A stretch of DNA of 64,000 bases from Craspedostauros australis (lineage: Eukaryota > Bacillariophyta > Bacillariophyceae > Mastogloiales > Achnanthaceae), in NCBI GenBank assembly GCA_026770025.1, contig JAMXDE010000016.1, forward strand, positions 434,001 through 498,000. The letters run 5' to 3'. This document shows, in pieces, positions 18,277 to 27,806 of the stretch. The position numbers and the translations under genes are program-made. Numbering within the stretch: the stretch's first letter is position 1; each line of letters starts with the position of its first letter. The notes under the pieces were generated by a model. It had not been told where the DNA came from. It was given only the letters and a program-made list of their open reading frames with translations, and ran no database searches.

Positions 18277-20427
18277 ATGGCGAGCACCGACGCAGTTCCG
18301 CAGCATCCGAACGAAGCGTCCGTGCAGAGGAAGCTTGAGATCCTTCTCGATGTTGGCATCAAAACCAGGGATGATGGAGCAGGACGAGCGAAGGCACTGT
18401 ACCCGGCAGAGCGCCTGATGGCATCGTGGTTGCTGCTGGTTCGCGTGGACGATCAGACGCTGAGCGGTATCTTTCAACGGCATGGCACCAGGCTGACACA
18501 CTTTGCACTCCAATTCTTCAACCACAACGAGCTCAGCACCAAGTTGGAAGGCCGACTGCAATCGCTGTTCCTTTCGTTGATCTGCCATGTCCTGGATCGC
18601 GTGCCAGCAAGTTCTCTTTCTTCGAGCTTTCGGAACGGTTTGCTGGATGCATGGAAGCGCGGTGCTCAAGCACATTCGTCAAGCAAGTCGTTTTGGCAAA
18701 CGCACTGCCACATCGTGCAGCTGGTGGAGAAATGGATCAGCGAGTTGTCGGCAGCAAGTGGCGTAGCTGCCACGAATGCGAGCAGCAGCAGCAGCGGCGG
18801 CAGCAACAACGACAGTGCGACTAACAACGAAAGCAGCAATATCAACATCAGCATGCAATGTCAGGCGTGGACGGAGACGATTTGGGAAACTTTCTCGACA
18901 CACCTCTCAAACTTCAAGCATGTAGGTAGCCAGAAGCAGGAGGCTGCTGGAGATGCGGACATCAACGCTAGCGGCACAGCGGAATCTGACGACACCAAGT
19001 CTTCCCAAAAAGCTGAAAATGCTCCAGATGCGGACTGGGTTTTCGTTTGCGACACACTGGATGGGCTGTTGTGCACGAGTAAGGATGACGCCGAACAGCA
19101 CGACGATTTCGTGAAGCATATCTTCTTGCTCTTGCAGGGGCAATCGGGGGCGCTGGTCACGCCGACACTGATCGTGTCCATCGCAAAATGGATGGCTTCC
19201 AAATCCGCGTCTCAGCTCTCCGATAAGGAGACGCGAACCCTGTGGAACGAATGGCTGCTGCATGTATCCCAGCACCTGCTGCAGCTCAGCCCCGAATTCA
19301 GAATGAAATACGTCGAAGACAGCGCATTTTCGTCATGCTTCAATAAGATTCTGCTCGCGCAGGTCGTGTCACCGGAAAAGAGCCATTCGAGGTTGAGGGC
19401 ATTGGCGTGGAGTACATTGGTGTTGACAATCACGCAATGCGGATGGGACTGGATGCTGATGCGATCCACGAATCGGTCGTCATCGTCGTCGTCTCGGCTG
19501 GGCCCTGCCGTCAATATCTGCACGTGGGCACGGCTCGCAAGCGGCGAATGGCGCATCAGTCTCCAATCGCTGGACGAAGTTGCGACGGACCATGTTGGCG
19601 GCATGGACAATGGGGTGTATGCGCCAGGCCTCTCGTGCGCGCAGCTCATGATTGGTCTTGTCCAGTACCTGGTCGACATGGAGGAGCAACAGAATTCCTC
19701 CGCGGCCCATTTCGATCACAACGCGCTCTTTCACATTCAAAAATCGTTCATCGATTCGTTGCGCTCCACCGCCGAGTACTTGCTGCTGTATCGGGCCAGC
19801 CCAGGCAGACAGGCAGCAGAACGAAAGTACTTCATCATGAGTTCCCAACTCTTCAGCGTCGTGCTGCAAGAAATCGACATCTGGGAAGATGGCAAATCCC
19901 AGCCTGAGCCGTCCAAGCCCGGCGATCACCTCGCCCACGACAAGGTGATTGAATGCATGGAGTACCTTCTGGACGAGCTCAACGACCCCAGGCTACTGCC
20001 GGGAGTTGCATCCATCATGGCCGGTGCAGAGGGCTTCCCCGACCGGACGCAGGCGCTCGCCCCGCTGTGGGAACCGCTGTCCAACTTCTTGGTCATTTTC
20101 TGGCAAAGGAATCCGGTTGGACCTGACGCACCTTCCGACAGCGCGATCTACTGGGGATACTCTTGCACCGAGATGTGGCAAGCTTCCGATTCCGACTACC
20201 GTTCCAAAGCGCGGCCCGTTGCATTGGCGATCGTCCAATTCGTGCAAGGGTTGATCATGAAGGCATCTGTGCCGTCGGCCGCCGAGGCAAGTGACAGCTC
20301 CAAGCTTCGGAGCCAAATCTCGTCCATCGTTGGTTGTTACATGGCCCTGGAGCAGGGCCGCGAAGAGGCGCCCACCGAACACGAGAAGCGGGTCATTCTC
20401 CGGGCCTTGCAGTACTGCCAAACCTGA
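18277..20427 (+). CDS. Helical-repeat protein, neurochondrin-like
   Basis: 716 residues from ATG 18277 (MASTDAVPQHPNEAS), about the length of human neurochondrin (729). The protein is all-helical with an Asn/Ser-rich insert near 165-195 (AGC/AAC repeats) and acidic low-complexity near 220-245. A central block (residues about 370-520) has the same order as neurochondrin: a helix ending in GWDWM, then an NICTWARLASGEWRISL helix, a helix around AQLMIGLVQYLVDMEEQ, and a long one around FIDSLRSTAEYLLLY, followed by QLFSVVLQEIDIW. Neurochondrin is a cytoplasmic armadillo-like protein with roles in signalling. The resemblance is by segment order and not by a diagnostic motif, so the safe call is an armadillo/HEAT-like protein. 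Confidence 0.5.
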   Translation: MASTDAVPQHPNEASVQRKLEILLDVGIKTRDDGAGRAKALYPAERLMASWLLLVRVDDQTLSGIFQRHGTRLTHFALQFFNHNELSTKLEGRLQSLFLSLICHVLDRVPASSLSSSFRNGLLDAWKRGAQAHSSSKSFWQTHCHIVQLVEKWISELSAASGVAATNASSSSSGGSNNDSATNNESSNINISMQCQAWTETIWETFSTHLSNFKHVGSQKQEAAGDADINASGTAESDDTKSSQKAENAPDADWVFVCDTLDGLLCTSKDDAEQHDDFVKHIFLLLQGQSGALVTPTLIVSIAKWMASKSASQLSDKETRTLWNEWLLHVSQHLLQLSPEFRMKYVEDSAFSSCFNKILLAQVVSPEKSHSRLRALAWSTLVLTITQCGWDWMLMRSTNRSSSSSSRLGPAVNICTWARLASGEWRISLQSLDEVATDHVGGMDNGVYAPGLSCAQLMIGLVQYLVDMEEQQNSSAAHFDHNALFHIQKSFIDSLRSTAEYLLLYRASPGRQAAERKYFIMSSQLFSVVLQEIDIWEDGKSQPEPSKPGDHLAHDKVIECMEYLLDELNDPRLLPGVASIMAGAEGFPDRTQALAPLWEPLSNFLVIFWQRNPVGPDAPSDSAIYWGYSCTEMWQASDSDYRSKARPVALAIVQFVQGLIMKASVPSAAEASDSSKLRSQISSIVGCYMALEQGREEAPTEHEKRVILRALQYCQT

Positions 20428-21092
20428 AGTGGGAATTTATCGAAGTAATCATAATAATACATGGTCGCCACATGGAGCTCGTATGAGTAGTCCGTAGATA
20501 TGGTTGCATCTCCTGCCACGCCATCAAGTCGTCATTCGCGACAAGCCACAAGTACGGATGTTGGGGACACCAGTACTCAAATCGAGCACGGAGTTTGCTG
20601 TAATCAAGGTGTAGTTCTCTCGCATTCTTTTCATTGCTACGTGCTCTACTCTATTCTGTTCTATTCTGCTCGTGCACTGTTGGGATAGTCGCACGCCCTT
20701 GATGGAAGGGGATAGAGCAGAAGTCTACCGTGCGTATGAGAGCCCCGGACCGACGGACAGACGGGGGCCTGTTCCAGTCCTTTTGGATCTTCGGAGACAG
20801 ATCGTGTCCATACCCATCGCTTCCACCAACCACCGCTTTCTTCCACGCGAGCGAATCTGCACACGCCCAAACCCACAACAGCCTCCTCTCACGGCGCTGC
20901 CCCCTCGCACAACACCTTGGCGAGGGCACGAAGAGAGGAGAGGCGATTCGCGTCGTGATCAAGCACATAGTACGACCTACGACTAGCTCTTACAGATACC
21001 CGTACACAGCATCCTTGCAACCGACTTGCGTCCTGCTCGGAAGCACACGAAACAAGGTTCAGTCAAGAAGAAGCACCTCCCTGTCGACGGCC
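20428..21092. other. Intergenic and 5' leader of MAM33 gene
   Basis: The frame of the p32 gene stays open back to 20730, but the extension is Arg/Pro/His-rich without family character and would bury the mitochondrial presequence. No other gene is seen. Confidence 0.45.
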
Positions 21093-21884
21093 ATGATCAT
21101 CCCAGCATTTGCGGCGCGCAGTCTGCCACGCTTTGCGAGAGCTTCCTGCCGTGCTGGACCACGATTGGCCTCAGGCCGCAACATCACACGATTCGCTGGC
21201 GCAAAGCGCGGTTCGGATTGGGCAGCATTCCACAACGGGAGATCCGCCCATGCCTACTCCACCACGTCCCCGCTGCAGGACGACATCTTGGACATCGTGA
21301 AATCCGAGATCGATGTGGAGGTGTCGTCTGGGAACATGGAGATGCCCGAGGAACTCTCGGATCTCAAGAGACAGCTCACCGTCAACTGGAAGATCGTGGA
21401 CGACGAAGACTCGGCCACGATCCAGCTCTACCTCAACGACAAGAAGGTGCAGCTCTCGTTCCACTGCCAGGACACCGTTCCGGACCCGTTGGAAGAGGAG
21501 GAAGATGACATGGAGGCAGAAGACGGGGAGGAGGATGAACCGGCTTCAGATGTGAGGTTCACCGTGACGCAAACAAAGGCAGGCAAGACGCTGGTGTTCA
21601 ACTGCATCACCGCGGAGGAGGGGGTTCAGATTGAAGGCGTGGCCACGTCCAAGCAGGATGTCGATGCCATTCACGCTCAGCAGGGAACCTTGGAAAAATC
21701 CTCGTACGAAGGGCCAGAGTTTCTCGACCTCGATGAGCGCCTCCAGTCATCCTTCTACGAGTACCTCGAAAAAGAGCTCAAGGTTAGCTCGGACGTCACT
21801 GATTTCATTGCCATGTACACAGATTACAAGGAACAGCAACTGTACACCCAATTCTTGAAGGATGTGGAAGCGATGGTGTCGTGA
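21093..21884 (+). CDS. MAM33: Mitochondrial p32/gC1qR/MAM33 family glycoprotein
   Basis: 263 residues, close to yeast Mam33 (266) and human C1QBP (282). The N terminus MIIPAFAARSLPRFARASCR is basic, rich in Arg/Ala/Ser and free of acids, as expected for a matrix presequence. The mature part begins around DDILDIVKSEIDVEVS. It carries the central acidic run (DPLEEEEDDMEAEDGEEDE, about 135-155), the beta strands VRFTVTQTKAGKTLVFNC, and the C-terminal YEGPEFLDLDERLQSSFYEYLEKE and DFIAMYTDYKEQQLYTQFLKDVEAMV helices that close the doughnut-shaped trimer. The family supports mitochondrial translation and respiratory-chain assembly. ATG 21093 is chosen because it places the presequence first. It converges on C2CD5 with 269 bp between the stop codons. 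Confidence 0.93.
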   Translation: MIIPAFAARSLPRFARASCRAGPRLASGRNITRFAGAKRGSDWAAFHNGRSAHAYSTTSPLQDDILDIVKSEIDVEVSSGNMEMPEELSDLKRQLTVNWKIVDDEDSATIQLYLNDKKVQLSFHCQDTVPDPLEEEEDDMEAEDGEEDEPASDVRFTVTQTKAGKTLVFNCITAEEGVQIEGVATSKQDVDAIHAQQGTLEKSSYEGPEFLDLDERLQSSFYEYLEKELKVSSDVTDFIAMYTDYKEQQLYTQFLKDVEAMVS

Positions 21885-22153
21885 GCGAACTTTTGCTGCG
21901 GTGGAATTGAACACTCCGAGTCGCAATGGGAGAGAGAGAGAGAGTACCAGCCGTGATCTATTCTCGTACAATACCACGTAACATACGTCACAAAACTGTG
22001 TCGCAATTTAGTTCCAATCCATGGTGTAATACTCCGGAGCAGTCGATGCGCTTGTCTTGTTTCGAAGGTTTTTTTTTCCTCTACTCTCTACTATGCGCCA
22101 CGATCATCCTCGTACATCGCCCGCTCTCTGAAGCGGTTGTCCAACGCAGGACC

Positions 22154-25100
22154 TCACAACGAAGTGGACCGAGGTTGGAGACTGTCACCCATTGGCGACG
22201 TACCGAAATCCCCTTGCTCGTCGTGCTGACCTGGCCTGCCATGCATGCCCGTTCGATGCATCTTGGGGTACTCAACTTTGACCGCGTACCCGCTCAATGA
22301 TATCACATTGTACACTTGCGACTTGTAGACGCGGCCGCCGGATTCGGCAGGGACCAGCCTGTAGGACAGCATGGCGTTGCCTCCAAGCGAAGCGACGTGG
22401 GCTCTGGCGACGGCGTTACATTCTGTGACAAACCGATGGAATTCCGCGGCTTCCAAACCCGACGATTCTCGGATGAAATGCATCGGCACCCATCCTAGAT
22501 ACTCAACGACTCTGCCACCCGTCGTCTGGTGCAGCGGAGTGAGTTCAACTGGGACCTCCGTCACGTTCATCCATTGTGTTTCTGCGACTGCGCCTTTGAT
22601 GTCAACACCAAGCGCCAGAGTATCCATCCCATTCGGTTTTGTGGGACGTGAAGGCTGAAGAGATGAGATGAGATGGTCGCCTGGCGAATTCTTCAGTTTT
22701 CGCGTTTCCACCTTCGTTTCGCTTACTTTGGGCGATTGCACAGTATCAACGCGGCCCTCTGTCTTGCTCCTCGACAGATTGAGCGGTTTGGGCGACGCGA
22801 AGGCGATGATTGAGCGCGATCTCACGCGGGGCGATTCACCGCTCGATGCCGACACAATCGTGGTCAATTTCTTCGCTGATTGCGGACTTGCTGATGCATG
22901 GTTGTTGGGATTGGAAATGGGGATTGCGGGGCTGGCCTGCTGCTGACCTGAATCGCCAAGCCCGTCCGCGGCGAGGTGCAGATGCTTCATCCTTTCGCTG
23001 AGAGTGTCGACGATGACAGTCGCACGATTTTGATTCACCGCCGGCCCAACGTTGAACAGAGCTTCCTTCTCCACCTCAACCTCCAGCTCGCGTTGATCCG
23101 CACCCTCTTGTCGCCGTAGCTCCAATTCGTCCATCCTCGTCGTGTCCGAATCGAAGCCAGTGCTGCTGCGACCCTTCTCGTCCTTTTCGATCCGGCGTCC
23201 GATGATGGCTTTGCCGGTGCAGATAAGTTCGATCATATCGTCCGGCGTCAGGTTCACTTGGGTTCGAACTCCACAAATGACCGCTGGGGCGATGTCCTTG
23301 ATGCAGGTGCAGAGCTTCGCGTAGAGATCCTGGAACAGACGAGAGAACAGCAAGTTGCTCCTGGTGCCACGCAGGGAGGCCGAGTTCCACTTGAATCGGA
23401 GCATCGACATGACCATCTGAGCATCGACCACCTCATCTTCCTTTCCTCCCATGCCCGATCCGAAGTCAGGCATGTGTTCACAAGTGCTCATCCGCACGCC
23501 TTCCGGCAACTTTTTCTCCAGTAGCACGCTTAGGAGATCCTCGTCTGTTTCGTCGTCAATCTCCAGCACGAACGGGGCCTTGTCGTCACGGTACATGCGG
23601 CGCCGCCGTCGTCTCTGGCCGTCACGGCCTTTGTCCGAGACGAGCTGGTCGTTGTGGACATTCTCTTCCAGGTCGTCGAGCTCTTCCATATCCGGGACCG
23701 TCCCCAGGCCCGTTCGTTTGTCTACGTTTCTCCCTGCTTCAGAATCTTCATCGCCAGAGACGAAGACGTCACCGAACTCCAAATCCAGCTGTTCGATGAG
23801 TCCGTTCTCATCCTCTCTTCCCAGATGGTCAGTAACCGGCGATCCTGCGCGCGAAGAGGCGACGCTTGAAGTTGCGGGCGTGGGAGAGATCGACAGACGA
23901 TCCTCCGATCCTGCGGCGGATTCCTTGTCGCTGTCAGTCTCATCGCTGGAACTGCTCGATGATGAACTTGATGACGAAGTGCTGTCATCGGATGGACTTG
24001 ACGATGACGATGACACCACATCATTGAGTTCATTGCCCGGTTTCATTTCGTTGGGTGAACGGCCTCCTGGTTCCTCCAGAAGCTTGTCCTCGCTCGATTT
24101 CAGACTCTTGGTGGACTCCCTGGTGTGCCTCTCCTTGAATCGTAGCATTTCCTTCTTGCGTTTGTTCTCCAGCTTGGCAGCAGCCCTTCTCATCTTCGCC
24201 TGTTTGATCCTGCTAAGGTACCGCTTCCTCACGCGCCCGATGTGTCGCTGTGCTGCCTGGGCCAGCCTCTGCCGGTTGTTCGATGACACCCATTCGATTT
24301 TGCTTTGCAGTTCTACCAGCTGAAAATCCTCCTCATCCTGGATGGCGATGTTTCGCGAAATCTCAAGCAACCTGGGCGCAGGCATGGCGGTGCAGTACAC
24401 GGCAGTGGCCGTGAGCGTCGCGACGATGAGCTGCCGACCAACATCGACTTCGCTCTTGACGCTGAATGCAGCATTGCGTCCCAGCACCTTCAGCTTGAGC
24501 ATCATCTGTCGCGCTAACTCGTATTCCAAAAATGGCAACGCTTCGCTCACTGCGAGCGCATCAGTCTCTCCATTAGAAGCCGGCCGTGAACGACAGACGC
24601 GAGCCTGGACGAATACGCCGGATCCTCGGATCGGTAGCCGCGAAGGCGGTTCGCACGTCGCAAGAACGACCTCGGGCACCCACTTCTTACCGCACATCAA
24701 GCATGGCACCAGCTTCACGTATGTCGAGTAGAGAGCAAGCGAAGTGCAAGGAACCATGTCCAAACGCAGCAGAGAACACAGCCGTTGTGTGCATATGCAT
24801 GAGTTGAATTAACAACAACAATACCAATACCAATAACAACAAGTGCAGAGTACGGGGATAGCGCATTGTATGGATAGAGTGATGAGTGTGAGTAACGACG
24901 CGACAGGTACCTGTGAGATTCTCGTGATGGACTGTCGGGAACAGTTGGATTGCTCAACTTGGAGCAACGTGACAAGAGTGCACAGAAATAGCTCGTTGTT
25001 TGTTTCTGATGCTGATGCTGTTGCTTTGGTTGCACTTTATTGCTCGTGCCAATGTGATACGTACCTTCATGTTGTTGAAAGGGGCGATTCGGTGATGATA

Positions 25101-27032
25101 AGGCACATGGCAGTAGGAACAAGGCTTGGCATTGCGAGCTCGAATGAGTGGCCGTCGTTCGTAAATCCTTGTGTTGTTCGCAGCCCGCGGCGAAGCCAAG
25201 AGCGGGGGATCGTCATGCGTCGCTGTGATATCGTCTGAGTCAACGGCAGAAGCACCCCTACCTCGACGACCTCCGCCGGCCGCCCTTCGCATGCGTCGAT
25301 GCAGCCTATCAGCGCGACGTGCCTTGCGCATCTTGCGCAGTGCCAACGTTGGCTGTTCTGGGTTCGATTGCTCCGACATGTCAGGCTCGATCAGCGGCGG
25401 CTTTTCCTGTTGCCACGTCTGCTGATCCCAAAGCCTGGGTTGATTTTGCTGTGTGATGTCGGGCAACCCTCGAACTGTACATGCCGTCCCCGTGATCGAG
25501 AGGATGGCAACATCGTCGTGAATCGTGGATGCCTCGATGTAGCCGACAACATGGCTGCAACACAATATCTTCGCGTGGGAACGAATCTCATCTCTGAGTT
25601 CCGTCCACCAAGAATCTCGAGTCTCCTGGTCGGAGAACTTGGCCTGCAGCTTTCCCAGATACTTCACGCTCCTGGCTGTTACCAGACCCCCGATACGAAC
25701 TCTGACTCTCGGATCGAAGTCCTTGAGTGTCAGGAGCTGCACTTCTTCCGTGGCGGAACTTGTCAAGCCTTGGTGATGATGGTGATGCACATGATGATGG
25801 TGATGCCCGTTCGTTTCGGACATGGTGAACAACGTCGATGCCCTCCTGACTTCTCCTGCCGACTGGGCCTTCATGTCTGGCTTGATCCGTCGACTGGGCG
25901 CGTCATCGACATCGCTGTCCAGTATCGTGGTGCTGCCCTTCGATGAGTTTATATCCACCCCGTGCTGCTTCCGTTCCAGCAAGACGCAAGTTCCATACGT
26001 GCGCGCCACAATTCCCGAATCTCCTTCCACGTCGAAGTTCTGAACAAGAACGGTTGCCGATTGCAGCCAGCGCATGGTGGATTGAGGGCGATAAGAAGGA
26101 GCGCAGCGGGATGCATTGAGTGAGATCGACCTGAAGGACACACCCGCAGAGCAGCGGCATCAAGCTTGAGAAAACTCTTGCCACCGCACCCCAAAGCTGC
26201 AGCGCTCATTCGGCAAAAAAAAACGTACCTGATGGTAGCCGAGCACTGCGTTCCCACCTTTCTCCAGAACGGTCTTGCACATCCGCCGGCGAACCGCGGC
26301 GTCGAGCAGGTACATCAGGGTCTGCCTGGTCTCATGGGACAAGCGGGCACGGCGGAAGTTCTCATCCCATTCAAACTCCGGATCATCGGCAACGACCAGC
26401 TCCTCCACGAACCCGAAGATGTGGACGATGTTGTATCCAGAAGCCGGGTCCAGTTTGGAGAACGGGAAGAGCTGAACCCCGGCGGAAGAGTCACGAAAAG
26501 GATTGACGTCGCCGATGAAGTTGAGCTTGACTGTCAGTCTGAGCTCGCCGCGGACGCCGCCGAGCGTGTCGTAGATGGGAAACCAGCCGTCGAGCATCCC
26601 AGCTTTGTCCTTGCCATCACCGTCATCCTGACGCGTGGTCTGCGTGAGCAGCGGGTTCAAGTCGATGTAGACCAATCCGATCGACTCGTCCTGAGTAAGC
26701 GCTTCGGAATCGCAGACCTTGAAGATGAGGGGCTCATCCTGCAGCAGCGTGTCGCTCGAGACGTCGAATCTGAATTCTTCCTCCCACACGGGATTGAGCG
26801 TGCGTCGGCACACCTTGGTCTTGGCGGTGTACCGCTTCTGCTTGTCTTGGGTCTCGCCATCCTGGTGGTCTGTCAGGCTCTGGTGCCCGCCCAGTGTGAC
26901 CAGGACGTAGGCATCCGTGCTGGGCGTCGACGCCACTGTCACCGCGACACGAGCAGCCGTTGCCCCCATCGACCTGTCCATCACGGGAAGGCTGCGGGCG
27001 GCCTTCACCCTCACTTTCACGGTCGACGGCAT
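22154..27032 (-). CDS. C2CD5: C2 domain-containing protein 5 (C2CD5/CDP138) orthologue, three exons
   Basis: Exons 27032-26229, 26039-25065 and 24712-22154 join in phase 0 to 1445 residues (human about 1000). The donors are CAG/GTACGT and AAG/GTACGT; the acceptors are TTCTTGTTCAG and ATACGTGAAG. Exon 1 holds the C2 domain (LPVMDRS, STDAYVLVTLGG, TLNPVWEEEFRFDV, IGLVYIDLNPLL), then GWFPIYDTLGG and HIFGFVEELVV, and ends GNAVLGYHQ. Exon 2 resumes NFDVEGDSG, continuing the human GYLQCFDLEG block exactly, then RIGGLVTARSVKYLG, ETRDSWWTELRDEIRSHAK and HVVGYIEAST. Exon 3 has two CxxC-like turns (CLMCGKK), FVLEIDDETDED and the C-terminal HVASLGGNAMLSYR. The family binds calcium and phospholipid and assists vesicle fusion, in mammals of GLUT4 vesicles. 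Long acidic/Ser inserts (exon 3, about 24000) and a His-rich tract in exon 2 (about 25770-25805) explain the extra length. One C2 acidic ligand position appears to be Glu and not Asp. Confidence 0.92.
24713..25064 (-). other. Intron 2 of C2CD5
   Basis: 352 nt, GTACGT donor and GAAG acceptor, phase 0. It joins APFNNMK to LVPCLMCGKK, the human MPFPAHLTYCYNC region. Confidence 0.75.
26040..26228 (-). other. Intron 1 of C2CD5
   Basis: 189 nt, GTACGT donor and TTCAG acceptor, phase 0. Removal makes GYHQ run into NFDVEGDSG, matching the family. Confidence 0.85.
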
Positions 27033-27806
27033 GGCGTCGCAGTCTGACGTACGACTATGAGTACTCTGGAACAGAGAGAGTAGACTCCTCCAGAGTCTTG
27101 TCTTGTTTGATGACTATCGAACGACTGCACTGCGGTGTGCTCGAATGAACGGATTGAGGTGGATCTCAGGTTCCTCGTCGGCGTCCCCCCTTGCGATGGT
27201 TCCACGGATCTTGTCTTGTCTCTCCCCTCCTTGTCTTCTATGTTTGATTTGTGATTGGTTTTGGATGGATTGCGGGAACACAGAAAAATGACCGAAGATT
27301 GTCGTGGGTGGGGCTGTTGTTTGTATGGCAGTCGTAGATCCTTGATGTCACACAAATCGACCACATCATGCTCACCCGTTGCGTGCGTAGCCTGCCATGA
27401 GAACTACTGGCGGGGTGGGCATCCTCTCAAAACCAAATGCACTCTAGAGACAAGGACTATACGCAAACGCTATAAGCTCAACACTGCAAAGGGGGTGCAA
27501 TTCGGGCTATAACACGATACCATATAATACAATGGAACGGAATGAAAAACGAGAGCACTCTGCTACTCTATTTGAGGAAACGTACGTAATTGTGGGATCA
27601 TCTCAGCCTTGGCGCGCCATGCGTATTCGTATGGCACAGTCTCCGAGCTGGCCACCCAACACAAAGCGTGGCAAGAATCCCGCTCTCGTCCACTTCGACG
27701 AGGATCACCGTCAAGGCGATCCGCGCCGCGCGAAGCTTTGCAGTGAATGGACAAACGGTTGCGACTACCATGGAGAAGTAGGAGCACTGTGCTTTGATCA
27801 TCCGTC
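27033..27806. other. Intergenic, C2CD5 promoter side
   Basis: No gene is seen. The 3' flank of the LRR gene lies here, and GACGTACGACTATGAGTACT lies immediately upstream of the C2CD5 ATG. Confidence 0.45.

Noticed and set aside
20730-21092. N-terminal extension of the MAM33 frame by 121 codons
   Set aside because: Arg/Pro/His-rich with no conservation signal, and it would hide the mitochondrial presequence that begins at 21093.
24954-26141. Treating the middle C2CD5 frame as a separate gene
   Set aside because: Both ends have GTACGT/CAG-type splice sites in phase 0, and the spliced protein matches C2CD5 continuously.
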